DNA of 17,215 nucleotides from Lachnospiraceae bacterium UBA3762 (GCA_002371615.1 DFGA01000013.1:8558-25772); one strand, 5' to 3'. Positions 7,975 through 15,422 are shown, counted from the first letter of the stretch. Numbers and translations are program-made. The notes: generated from the letters alone by a model not told the origin.

Positions 7975-10001
7975 GCAAAAGTGTTTTTATTGCCGAAAAG
8001 CCAAGCGTTGCAAAGCAATTTGCCGAGGCTTTGAAGCTTAACTGCAAATCTTACGACGGTTATCTTGAATCGGAAAACTGTATTATCACATGGTGTGTCG
8101 GACACCTTATCACCATGAGTTACCCCGATGCATATGACAGCAAATACAAGAAGTGGAGCTTTGCTACACTTCCTTTTTTGCCTGAAGAATACAAATATGA
8201 AGTCATAAAATCATCCGCCAAGCAGTTTGCGACGGTAAGCCGTCTTCTTAACCGTGATGATGTGGAAACGATATATGTGTGCACCGACTCGGGACGAGAG
8301 GGGGAATACATATACAGACTCGTTGCTGCCGAGGCCCATGTTTCCGGGAAAATCCAAAAGCGTGTCTGGATCGATTCACAGACGGAAGAAGCCATAAGAG
8401 GCGGCATAAAGGATGCCAAGGACATCAGCGAATATGACAGTATAGCTGACAGTGCATATCTTCGCGCCAAGGAAGATTATCTTATGGGGATCAATTTTTC
8501 AAGAGCCTTAACGCTTAAATACGGTGATTCCATGGCAGATTTCCTCGGGGAGAAATACTGCGTCGTAGCGGTCGGACGTGTAATGACCTGTGTTCTTGGC
8601 ATGGTAGTTCGTCGCGAGAGAGAGATAAGAGCATTTGTTAAGACCCCATTCTATCGTATTTTTGCCAAGTGCAAAGTATGCGGATCGGTAATTGATGCAT
8701 CGTGGAAGGCCGTAGAAGGAAGCAGGTATTTTGCATCCCCCAAGCTGTACAAAGATAACGGATTTTTGGAAAAAGAGACGGCAGAGGATTTTATCGGGAT
8801 CTTATCCGATGAGTCAAAAGGTATAGGCACAGTAAGATCTGTTGAAAAAAAGAAGGAGACCAAGAATCCGCCGTATCTGTATAATCTTACGGAGCTGTCG
8901 GCCGACTGTTCGAAGTTCTTCAAGATAAGTCCTGCGGATACTTTAAATGTTGCACAGGAACTCTACGAGAAGAAACTGACAACATATCCGAGAACAAATG
9001 CAAGAGTATTATCAACGGCAGTTGCCAAGGAGATTTCAAAGAATATATCCGGACTTGTAAGGTATGAGCCTGTGGCCGGAATAGCAAAGCATATTCTGGA
9101 TGAAAAATCATATGAGGGTATCGCAAAGACAAGATACGTCAACGATAAAATGATCGAAGATCATTATGCCATAATTCCGACAGGACAGGGCTTTGATGCC
9201 CTAAAATCATTGTCCGGTACTTCGGCAAAGATATATGAGCTGATCGTGCGGAGATTCCTTAGCATATTCTATCCGGCTGCGGTTTATCAAAATGTAAAGT
9301 TGACAGTTGATATAGCAAACGAGAGCTTCTTCGCCAATTTCAAGGTCATTGACAAGGAAGGGTTCCTGCCTGTAAGCAAGCCCTCATACTGGAAGGACAA
9401 AACCTCAAAAGAAGATGCCGATGAAGCGGAAGAGTCCGAGGAGGAAAATGTAACCGCTTCATCCGATTTCCTTGAAAAAATCAAGAAACTAAAGAAGGGA
9501 GAGGAAGTCGCTGTCAGTGATTTTAGCATTAAGGAAGGTGAGACAAGTCCTCCGAAACGCTATACTTCCGGAACGATGATGCTGGCTATGGAAAATGCAG
9601 GACAGCTTATCGAGGATGAGGAACTTCGTGCACAGATAAAAGGAAGCGGAATAGGAACAAGTGCAACAAGAGCCGGTATACTTGAAAAACTCGGTAAGAT
9701 CAAATACCTTCAAATGAACAAAAAAACGCAGGTAATCACTCCCGCACAGCTTGGGGAGATGGTATATGATGTTGTTGATGTTTCAATTAAGCCGCTGCTT
9801 GATCCAAAGCTTACCGCAAGCTGGGAAAAAGGGCTTACAATGGTAGCCGAAGGAGATCTTCCGGCGCAGGAATATATGACAAAGCTTAACGATTATGTTG
9901 CCAGGCGTACAAATTATGTCCGCAACCTTTCGAACCAGTCAGCCCTCCGCAACATGTTTTCGCAATCGGCGCAGTATTACAAAAGCGGTAAAAAAAAGTA
10001 A
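7971..10001 (+). CDS. topB: Type IA DNA topoisomerase, topoisomerase III (TopB) type
   Basis: A 676-residue type IA topoisomerase, which relaxes negative supercoils and decatenates DNA by single-strand passage. The N-terminal TOPRIM domain shows Glu9 in IAEKPS and TDSGREGE (105-112). As in many Firmicutes TopB proteins, Gly108 stands where some type IA enzymes have a second Asp. The catalytic tyrosine that forms the 5'-phosphotyrosine link is Tyr339 in TTYPRTNAR. A low-complexity acidic insert (EDADEAEESEEE) lies near residues 482-493. The C-terminus ends in a short basic tail, SGKKK, with no four-Cys zinc ribbon as in TopA. The start codon overlaps the ABC ATPase stop (ATGA), so it is probably cotranscribed with an unrelated transporter. 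A mobile-element TopB is an alternative, but nothing mobile is nearby. Confidence 0.9.
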   Translation: MSKSVFIAEKPSVAKQFAEALKLNCKSYDGYLESENCIITWCVGHLITMSYPDAYDSKYKKWSFATLPFLPEEYKYEVIKSSAKQFATVSRLLNRDDVETIYVCTDSGREGEYIYRLVAAEAHVSGKIQKRVWIDSQTEEAIRGGIKDAKDISEYDSIADSAYLRAKEDYLMGINFSRALTLKYGDSMADFLGEKYCVVAVGRVMTCVLGMVVRREREIRAFVKTPFYRIFAKCKVCGSVIDASWKAVEGSRYFASPKLYKDNGFLEKETAEDFIGILSDESKGIGTVRSVEKKKETKNPPYLYNLTELSADCSKFFKISPADTLNVAQELYEKKLTTYPRTNARVLSTAVAKEISKNISGLVRYEPVAGIAKHILDEKSYEGIAKTRYVNDKMIEDHYAIIPTGQGFDALKSLSGTSAKIYELIVRRFLSIFYPAAVYQNVKLTVDIANESFFANFKVIDKEGFLPVSKPSYWKDKTSKEDADEAEESEEENVTASSDFLEKIKKLKKGEEVAVSDFSIKEGETSPPKRYTSGTMMLAMENAGQLIEDEELRAQIKGSGIGTSATRAGILEKLGKIKYLQMNKKTQVITPAQLGEMVYDVVDVSIKPLLDPKLTASWEKGLTMVAEGDLPAQEYMTKLNDYVARRTNYVRNLSNQSALRNMFSQSAQYYKSGKKK

Positions 10002-10079
10002 TTTGATATGGATTTTTTAAGGTATATGTGAGAAAATAAGAAAGGTTTTCTATTACAAATTGAAAGGAGTTATTTTCGC

Positions 10080-10784
10080 ATGATCTATTCAAAAGAAGTT
10101 GAAGAAATGTGTCCGGTGGCGCAGGGCGTTCATCATGGATGTGCTCCCATACCCGAAGAGGCAAAATGGGTTAAAGCAAAGGAAGTCAAAGACATTTCCG
10201 GCTATACACACGGTGTAGGCTGGTGCGCACCGCAGCAGGGTGCCTGCAAGCTTTCATTGAATGTTAAAGACGGTATTATTCAGGAGGCTCTTGTTGAGAC
10301 AGTCGGATGCTCCGGAATGACTCATTCCGCAGCTATGGCAGCAGAGATCCTGCCCGGTCTTACTGTTATGGAAGCCCTTAATACAGACCTTGTTTGCGAT
10401 GCTATAAATACAGCAATGAGAGAATTGTTCTTACAGATCGTATACGGCCGTTCACAGTCCGCATTCTCAGAGGACGGACTTGCAATCGGTGCAGGTCTTG
10501 AAGATCTTGGTAAGGGTCTTCGTACTATGACAGGTACGACATACGGAACGCTCAAGAAAGGTCCCAGATACCTTGAACTTACTGAAGGTTATATTACAGC
10601 CATCGCACTTGATGAAGAAGATATGATCATCGGTTACAAATACGTTAACTTTGGTAAAATGATGGATTTCATCAAGGCCGGAGAAGATCCCAAGGCTGCA
10701 CTTGAGAAAGCATCAGGTCAGTACGGACGTGTTGCTGACGCTGTTCGTCTCATCGATCCCAGAACAGACAAAGAAGTTAAGTAA
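10080..10784 (+). CDS. NifU/IscU-like iron-sulfur scaffold family protein, partner of GGGtGRT protein
   Basis: A 234-residue protein whose first ~145 residues follow the IscU/NifU-N pattern. MIYSKEVEE matches the IscU N-terminus, ACKLSLNVKDGIIQEA (from 55) matches the core strands, and VGCSGMTHSAA (Cys77) matches the GCGSAIASSS loop. SAFSEDGLAIGAGL (127-140) matches the C-terminal helix. By this alignment from memory Cys56 and Cys77 correspond to E. coli IscU Cys37 and Cys63. The GD dipeptide carrying the ligand Asp39 is deleted, and the third ligand Cys106 is replaced around Ser125/Gln126. Further cysteines are Cys11, Cys21, Cys49 and Cys106. About 90 extra C-terminal residues are not found in IscU. 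AAGGAG at 10064-10069 sets the start. It is 13 bases upstream of the GGGtGRT gene. A role in iron-sulfur handling is family-based inference. Confidence 0.82.
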   Translation: MIYSKEVEEMCPVAQGVHHGCAPIPEEAKWVKAKEVKDISGYTHGVGWCAPQQGACKLSLNVKDGIIQEALVETVGCSGMTHSAAMAAEILPGLTVMEALNTDLVCDAINTAMRELFLQIVYGRSQSAFSEDGLAIGAGLEDLGKGLRTMTGTTYGTLKKGPRYLELTEGYITAIALDEEDMIIGYKYVNFGKMMDFIKAGEDPKAALEKASGQYGRVADAVRLIDPRTDKEVK

Positions 10785-10797
10785 GGAGGAAACAAAA

Positions 10798-11817
10798 ATG
10801 GCATTATTTGAATCATATGAGAGAAGAGAGCCCCAGATCCTTGCTAAGCTCAAAGAATACGGGATCTCATCTATTGAAGAATGTAAAGACATCTGCGAAA
10901 AAGCAGGTATAGATGTATATCATCTTATCGAAGGTATTCAGCCCATCTGTTTTGAAAATGCTAAATGGGCATATACGGTAGGCGCTGCGATCGCTATCAA
11001 GAAGAACTGCCGTAAGGCTGCTGATGCTGCTGCAGCTATCGGTGAAGGTCTTCAGGCTTTCTGTATCCCGGGTTCGGTTGCAGACACACGTAAGGTTGGA
11101 TTAGGACACGGAAACTTAGGCAAGATGCTTCTTGAAGAAGAGACAGAGTGCTTCGCATTCCTTGCAGGACATGAATCATTTGCCGCTGCAGAAGGTGCTA
11201 TCGGTATCGCTGAGAAGGCAAACAAAGTTCGTAAGACACCTCTTCGTGTTATTCTTAACGGACTTGGCAAAGATGCAGCCCAGGTTATTTCAAGAATCAA
11301 CGGATTTACTTTTGTAGAGACCGAATATGATCCTTATACAAACACTGTTAAGGAAGTTTCAAGAAAGTGCTACAGCAAGGATCCTTCATCACCGAGAGCA
11401 AAGGTTAACTGCTACGGTGCAAACGATGTATGCGAAGGCGTTGCTATCATGTGGAAGGAAAACGTTGATGTATCAATTACAGGTAACTCAACCAATCCCA
11501 CACGTTTCCAGCATCCCGTTGCAGGTACATACAAGAAGGAAAGAATTGAAGCAGGCAAGAAGTATTTCTCTGTTGCATCAGGCGGTGGTACGGGACGTAC
11601 ACTTCATCCCGATAACATGGCTGCAGGTCCCGCTTCATACGGTATGACAGATACACTCGGACGTATGCATTCGGATGCACAGTTCGCAGGATCTTCATCG
11701 GTTCCGGCTCACGTTGAGATGATGGGACTTATCGGAGCAGGTAACAACCCTATGGTTGGTATGACGGTTTCAACAGCGGTTTCTATAGAAGAGGCTGCAA
11801 CAGCAGGAAAGTTCTGA
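10798..11817 (+). CDS. GGGtGRT family protein, function unknown
   Basis: A 339-residue cytosolic protein recognised by its name-giving motif GGGTGRTLHPD (262-272) and the following NMAAGPASYGMTDTLGRMHSD stretch of the GGGtGRT family, for which I know no established function. It contains nine cysteines (29, 33, 51, 71, 89, 118, 191, 205, 212), several in conserved-looking contexts such as PICFENA, FCIPGS, NCYGAND and VCEG. No membrane segment or signal peptide is seen. The start is the ATG at 10798, set by a strong AAGGAGG at 10783-10789. A longer frame from 10702 would only overlap the upstream gene. Codon use looks biased to ATC, CTT and CGT, which suggests high expression. It sits between the NifU-like gene and alanine racemase. 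A cluster-binding or cysteine-redox role is a guess from the neighbour. Confidence 0.88.
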   Translation: MALFESYERREPQILAKLKEYGISSIEECKDICEKAGIDVYHLIEGIQPICFENAKWAYTVGAAIAIKKNCRKAADAAAAIGEGLQAFCIPGSVADTRKVGLGHGNLGKMLLEEETECFAFLAGHESFAAAEGAIGIAEKANKVRKTPLRVILNGLGKDAAQVISRINGFTFVETEYDPYTNTVKEVSRKCYSKDPSSPRAKVNCYGANDVCEGVAIMWKENVDVSITGNSTNPTRFQHPVAGTYKKERIEAGKKYFSVASGGGTGRTLHPDNMAAGPASYGMTDTLGRMHSDAQFAGSSSVPAHVEMMGLIGAGNNPMVGMTVSTAVSIEEAATAGKF

Positions 11818-11825
11818 TTAGTAAA

Positions 11826-12995
11826 ATGAAATCAACTTTAAAGAGAACATGGGCGGAAATTGATCTTTCCGCCCTTTCTTACAATTATAAAAGAATAAGG
11901 GAACATATCGGCGGCAATGTTAAATTCCTCGGTGTTGTCAAAGCCGATGCATACGGACACGGTGCGGTCATAATCTCCGAGAGACTTCAGAGCCTCGGAG
12001 CCGATTATCTTGCCGTATCAAGTATTGATGAAGCCATGGAGCTTCGGTATAACGGAATAACCATGCCGATACTGATCCTTGGTCATACACCCCGGGAGCA
12101 GGTTGACAGACTTATATGCTTTAATATTACCCAGGCTGTAACATGTGAAGCCAAGGCGGTTGAATACAGCGAGGAAGCCGTTAAATACGGCGGAACATTA
12201 AAAGTTCACATCAAAGTGGATACCGGTATGTCAAGGCTCGGCTATATTTGTGAAGGAGATTATTTTGAACACGGTGTTGACGGGATCGTTGACGCCTGCA
12301 ATATGCCGGGACTTATGGCAGAAGGTATATTTACGCATTTTGCCGTAGCCGATGAGCCCGGAGAAGAAGCGTCGGAATATACATCCCATCAGTTTAAGCT
12401 GTTTTGTGATGTGGTAAATGAGGTAGAAGATAAACTCGGACGCAAGTTCAAACTTCGCCACTGCGCAAATACGGGAGCAACGGCCGAACTTCCCGAAACG
12501 TATCTTGATATGGTACGTCCCGGACTTCTGTTGTACGGATATGGCGAATTTGCACAAAAGCTTGGGCTAAAGCCCGTAATGACAATGAAAACAACGATAA
12601 GCACGATTAAGATATACCCGAAAGGTACCAAGATTAGTTACGGCGGCTTATATACCACCGACAAAACGAGACGTATAGGGGTAATACCTTATGGATATGC
12701 CGACGGGTTTCTTCGGTGCCTGTCAAACAGATACAGTGTTATGACTTCTGAAGGGGCAGCCGAGGTTAGAGGCAGGATCTGCATGGATATGTGCATGATA
12801 GATCTTACTGACAAACCCGGTGTGGGAGTCGGAGATGAGATTGAGATCTTTGGACCTTCCAATCCCATTGAAAGGATGGCTGAGATGGCAGATACTATCC
12901 CTTACGAGATCGTATGTGCGGTCAGCAAACGTGTTCACCGCGTATACTTATCGGACGGAAAGGTCGTTCACAGCGAAGTTATGCTTAGAATGTGA
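11826..12995 (+). CDS. alr: Alanine racemase
   Basis: A PLP-dependent enzyme interconverting L- and D-alanine, supplying D-Ala for peptidoglycan; 389 residues, the normal length. An N-terminal TIM barrel carries the PLP lysine, Lys39 in VVKADAYGHG. The barrel motif HIKVDTGMSRLG and the C-terminal beta domain follow. The second catalytic base is Tyr272 in ISYGG, followed by IPYGYADGF and the GRICMDMCMID motif. The start lies eight bases after the GGGtGRT stop and has no clear ribosome binding site, so it probably depends on translation of the upstream gene. The stop codon directly abuts the promoter of the ribosomal protein operon. Confidence 0.96.
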   Translation: MKSTLKRTWAEIDLSALSYNYKRIREHIGGNVKFLGVVKADAYGHGAVIISERLQSLGADYLAVSSIDEAMELRYNGITMPILILGHTPREQVDRLICFNITQAVTCEAKAVEYSEEAVKYGGTLKVHIKVDTGMSRLGYICEGDYFEHGVDGIVDACNMPGLMAEGIFTHFAVADEPGEEASEYTSHQFKLFCDVVNEVEDKLGRKFKLRHCANTGATAELPETYLDMVRPGLLLYGYGEFAQKLGLKPVMTMKTTISTIKIYPKGTKISYGGLYTTDKTRRIGVIPYGYADGFLRCLSNRYSVMTSEGAAEVRGRICMDMCMIDLTDKPGVGVGDEIEIFGPSNPIERMAEMADTIPYEIVCAVSKRVHRVYLSDGKVVHSEVMLRM

Positions 12996-13024
12996 TTGAC
13001 AATAATTGAAGTTAATGTTAAAAT
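12996..13024 (+). promoter_or_regulatory. Strong extended -10 promoter of the rplU operon
   Basis: A perfect -35 box TTGACA (12996-13001) is separated by 17 bases from TAAAAT (13019-13024), a 5-of-6 match to the -10 consensus. A TG dinucleotide at 13016-13017 makes it an extended -10. The -35 begins right after the alr stop. Transcription should start near 13031, leaving a leader of about 78 bases before rplU. Confidence 0.85.
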
Positions 13025-13030
13025 CGTCGA

Positions 13031-13104
13031 GTATGCCGCATAGTGAGGTTATAAGTGAATACTAAGATTCCACCGAAGCTAGCGAGCAAATAATATAGGA
13101 GGTG
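13031..13104 (+). ncRNA. Probable L21 leader (cis-regulatory 5' UTR of rplU)
   Basis: The untranslated leader between the predicted start site and the rplU ATG is about 78 bases long and includes a GCCGCATAGTGAGG block at 13034-13047. Its position and general look agree with the ribosomal L21 leader of Firmicutes, an RNA thought to mediate feedback control of this operon. I see only short possible pairings, such as AGT/ACT around GAAT and GCT/AGC at 13078-13087. The leader ends in a strong AGGAGGTG at 13097-13104. Assignment rests mainly on location and partial pattern memory. Confidence 0.5.
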
Positions 13105-13108
13105 CGAT

Positions 13109-13414
13109 ATGTACGCTATTATTGCAACCGGCGGAAAACAGTATAAGGTTTCCGAGGGCGATACCATCAAGGTTGAAAAGCTTAATGCCGAAGCCGGAGA
13201 TACTGTAAAGTTTGATGAAGTTCTTGCAATCGGCGGTGACTCTCTCAAGGTCGGTGATGATGTTAAGTCTGCATCTGTTTCTGCAACTGTTGTTGAGAAC
13301 GGAAGAGGCAAAAAGGTCATCGTATACCGTTATAAGAGAAAAAGCGGTTACCACAAGAAGAACGGACACAGACAAGCATACACCAAGGTTACGATCGATA
13401 AGATCAACGCTTAG
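13109..13414 (+). CDS. rplU: 50S ribosomal protein bL21
   Basis: Ribosomal protein bL21, 101 residues, binds 23S rRNA in the large subunit. The N-terminus YAIIATGGKQYKV and the basic C-terminal signature YKRKSGYHKKNGHRQ (75-89) are diagnostic. The ATG is preceded by AGGAGGTG (13097-13104). It heads the conserved Firmicutes order rplU-prp-rpmA-obg, behind a strong promoter. Confidence 0.98.
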   Translation: MYAIIATGGKQYKVSEGDTIKVEKLNAEAGDTVKFDEVLAIGGDSLKVGDDVKSASVSATVVENGRGKKVIVYRYKRKSGYHKKNGHRQAYTKVTIDKINA

Positions 13415-13437
13415 TTAGTGTTTGCGGGTAGTAATTC

Positions 13438-13758
13438 ATGATTACTGCAACTGTAAAGAAGAATCCAAACGGGTATGTATCCTTTGAATGCAAGGGACAT
13501 GCGGGGTTTATGGAAAAAGGCCGGGATATTGTATGTGCGGCGGTTTCTATGCTGACTATCAATACAGCCAATTCGATTATGACTCTGACCGATAGTAAAC
13601 TGGATGTCGATGAAAATGACGGATTTCTGTCATGGAAGTTTGACGGAAGTTGTGATAAGGATGCCTGTTTACTGATGGATTCGATGATATTGGGACTTCG
13701 GTCCATAGAAGAAGATTATAACGGTAAATACCTTACACTGGAAATAAAGGAGGTGTAA
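13438..13758 (+). CDS. prp: Ribosomal-processing cysteine protease Prp
   Basis: Prp (YsxB, formerly DUF464) is the cysteine protease that removes the N-terminal extension of bL27 in Firmicutes and their relatives. It is 106 residues here. The catalytic pair is visible as His21 in KGHAGF and Cys33 in DIVCAAVS. It lies between rplU and rpmA, and its substrate gene starts three bases after its stop. The predicted target, an extended bL27 N-terminus, is indeed encoded next door. The ribosome binding site is weak, which fits a low requirement for the protease relative to the ribosomal proteins. Confidence 0.95.
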   Translation: MITATVKKNPNGYVSFECKGHAGFMEKGRDIVCAAVSMLTINTANSIMTLTDSKLDVDENDGFLSWKFDGSCDKDACLLMDSMILGLRSIEEDYNGKYLTLEIKEV

Positions 13759-13761
13759 AAC

Positions 13762-14046
13762 ATGATAGAGTTAAACCTTCAGTTATTTGCTCATAAGAAG
13801 GGAATGGGTTCTACCAAGAACGGCAGAGACTCTGAAGCAAAGAGACTTGGGGCAAAGAGAGCTGACGGACAGTTCGTAAAGGCCGGAAATATTATTTACA
13901 GACAGCGCGGAACCAAGATTCACCCGGGTGTGAACGTAGGACGCGGCGGAGACGATACATTGTTTGCAACTGTTGACGGTGTTCTCCGTTTTGAAAGGAA
14001 GGGAAGAGATCGGAAGCAGGCTTCCGTTTATCCCGTTGAACAGTAA
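13762..14046 (+). CDS. rpmA: 50S ribosomal protein bL27 (with cleavable N-terminal extension)
   Basis: Ribosomal protein bL27, 94 residues, whose mature N-terminus reaches the peptidyl transferase centre. The sequence begins MIELNLQLFAHKKGMGSTKNG. The first nine residues (to Phe9) are the extension that Prp removes, leaving Ala10-His-Lys-Lys-Gly as the mature end. The body shows SEAKRLGAKRADGQFV and GNIIYRQRGTKIHPG, typical of the family. A strong AAAGGAGGTG overlaps the end of prp. A terminator hairpin follows six bases after the stop. Confidence 0.98.
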   Translation: MIELNLQLFAHKKGMGSTKNGRDSEAKRLGAKRADGQFVKAGNIIYRQRGTKIHPGVNVGRGGDDTLFATVDGVLRFERKGRDRKQASVYPVEQ

Positions 14047-14051
14047 GCAAC

Positions 14052-14088
14052 AGGGCCTTAAAGAAATACTTTAAGGTCCTTTATTTTT
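14052..14088 (+). terminator. Hairpin terminator or attenuator between rpmA and obg
   Basis: A 12-bp stem (14052-14063 with 14069-14080, one G-U pair) with a 5-base AAATA loop is followed by TTATTTTT (14081-14088). It closes the ribosomal protein part of the operon. The obg ATG lies only ten bases after it, so it probably reduces rather than blocks transcription into obg and the genes behind it. Confidence 0.88.
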
Positions 14089-14097
14089 AGGTGTATT

Positions 14098-15378
14098 ATG
14101 TTTGCAGACAGAGCGAGAATTTATATAAGAAGCGGCAAAGGAGGAGACGGTCACGTCTCTTTTCGTCGTGAGAAGTATGTTGCAAACGGCGGACCCGACG
14201 GAGGAGACGGCGGGCGCGGCGGCGATGTTATCGTTGAAGTCGATGAAGGCATGAATATGCTTACCAATTACAGGCATGTGAGAAAATATTCCGCAGGTGA
14301 CGGAGAAAACGGCGGAAAGCGGAATTGTAAAGGTAAAAACGGGAATGACATCGTATTGAAAGTTCCTGCGGGAACCATATTCAAGGAAGCCGAATCCGGT
14401 AAAGTTATAGTGGATATGTCCGGAGATAACAGGAGAGTGGTCCTTCTTAAGGGAGGACTTGGCGGAAACGGGAACCAGCACTATGCCACACCCAAAATGC
14501 AGGCACCGAAATACGCCCAGCCGGGGCAGCCTGCCATGGAACTTACAGTTGACCTTGAACTTAAGGTTATTGCGGATGTAGGTCTTGTAGGTTATCCGAA
14601 CGTCGGGAAATCCACACTTTTGTCTGTCGTATCAAATGCCAGACCGGAAATAGCCAATTATCACTTCACTACGATCAGTCCGCATCTTGGAGTAGTGGAT
14701 CTTGACGGAGGGGCCGGCTTTGTTATGGCTGATATTCCCGGGCTTATCGAAGGAGCTGCGGACGGAGTCGGGCTCGGACACGATTTTCTGCGTCATATAG
14801 AGAGAACGAGAATGCTTGTGCATGTTGTCGATGCATCCGGATCCGAAGGCCGGGATCCTGTTGAAGATATATATGCCATCAACAGGGAACTTGAGGCTTA
14901 TGATAAGGAGCTTACCAACAGGCCATGGATAATTGCAGCCAACAAAATCGATGCTATAGCTCCCGATTCGGATCCCGTTAAACTGCTCCGTAATGAGTTT
15001 GAGCCGCAGGGAATCGAAGTTATTCCTATTTCCGCTGCTACAAGGACCGGTATTGACGAACTGATCGGCAGGATACGTCATATGCTGTCGGAAATAAAGA
15101 CAGGAACCTTATGTTACGAAAGCGAATATACACCTACAAGGGGTGACAATGACAGTACATATACCGTATATTATGATGATAAAGATAAAGTATATGTTGT
15201 AGAAGGACCAAAGATCGAGAAAATGCTCGGATATACGAATCTAGATTCGGAAAAGGGATTTACGTTCTTCCAGAAGTTTATGGACGATAACGGTATCCTT
15301 GATGAACTAAAGTCTATGGGGATACAGGAGGGCGATACTGTCAGACTGTACGGATGGGAATTCGAATATCTGCCGTAG
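14098..15378 (+). CDS. obg: GTPase Obg (CgtA)
   Basis: An essential GTPase in 50S subunit assembly and stress signalling, 426 residues. It has three parts: the glycine-rich Obg fold (about 1-158, with GGKGGDGHVSF and GGDGGRGG-type repeats), the GTPase domain, and a C-terminal OCT domain (about 350-426) found in Gram-positive Obg proteins. GTPase motifs are intact: G1 GYPNVGKST (165-173), G3 DIPGL (212-216), G4 NKID (282-285) and G5 SAAT (from 312). The ATG follows TAGGTG (14088-14093), which overlaps the tail of the preceding terminator, so initiation could be sensitive to that hairpin. Confidence 0.97.
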   Translation: MFADRARIYIRSGKGGDGHVSFRREKYVANGGPDGGDGGRGGDVIVEVDEGMNMLTNYRHVRKYSAGDGENGGKRNCKGKNGNDIVLKVPAGTIFKEAESGKVIVDMSGDNRRVVLLKGGLGGNGNQHYATPKMQAPKYAQPGQPAMELTVDLELKVIADVGLVGYPNVGKSTLLSVVSNARPEIANYHFTTISPHLGVVDLDGGAGFVMADIPGLIEGAADGVGLGHDFLRHIERTRMLVHVVDASGSEGRDPVEDIYAINRELEAYDKELTNRPWIIAANKIDAIAPDSDPVKLLRNEFEPQGIEVIPISAATRTGIDELIGRIRHMLSEIKTGTLCYESEYTPTRGDNDSTYTVYYDDKDKVYVVEGPKIEKMLGYTNLDSEKGFTFFQKFMDDNGILDELKSMGIQEGDTVRLYGWEFEYLP

Positions 15379-15422
15379 ATTGCATAGGTCGCAGGCTGAA
15401 TACATTAATGTGGGGATATGAT

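Noticed and set aside
10002..10079. Promoter or terminator in the 78-base gap after topB
   Set aside because: A TTGATA at 10003 lacks a -10 box at proper spacing, and only a weak AT-rich hairpin near 10040 is present; a promoter here is plausible but not supported.
10702..10797. N-terminal extension of the GGGtGRT protein by 32 codons
   Set aside because: It overlaps the upstream gene in another frame, while a strong AAGGAGG precedes the ATG at 10798.
11578..11602. Reading GGGTGRT as a true Walker A P-loop
   Set aside because: The invariant Lys is Arg and the first Gly is Ser, and no Walker B strand is evident in the remaining sequence.
14632..15081. A 149-codon antisense open frame inside obg
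   Set aside because: It overlaps the Obg GTPase domain entirely and has no recognisable features or ribosome binding site context.
15354..15422. N-terminal extension of the YhbY-type protein into obg
   Set aside because: The family begins at the MTSKQRAYLK segment; the extra residues lie in the obg end and the intergenic gap and resemble nothing.
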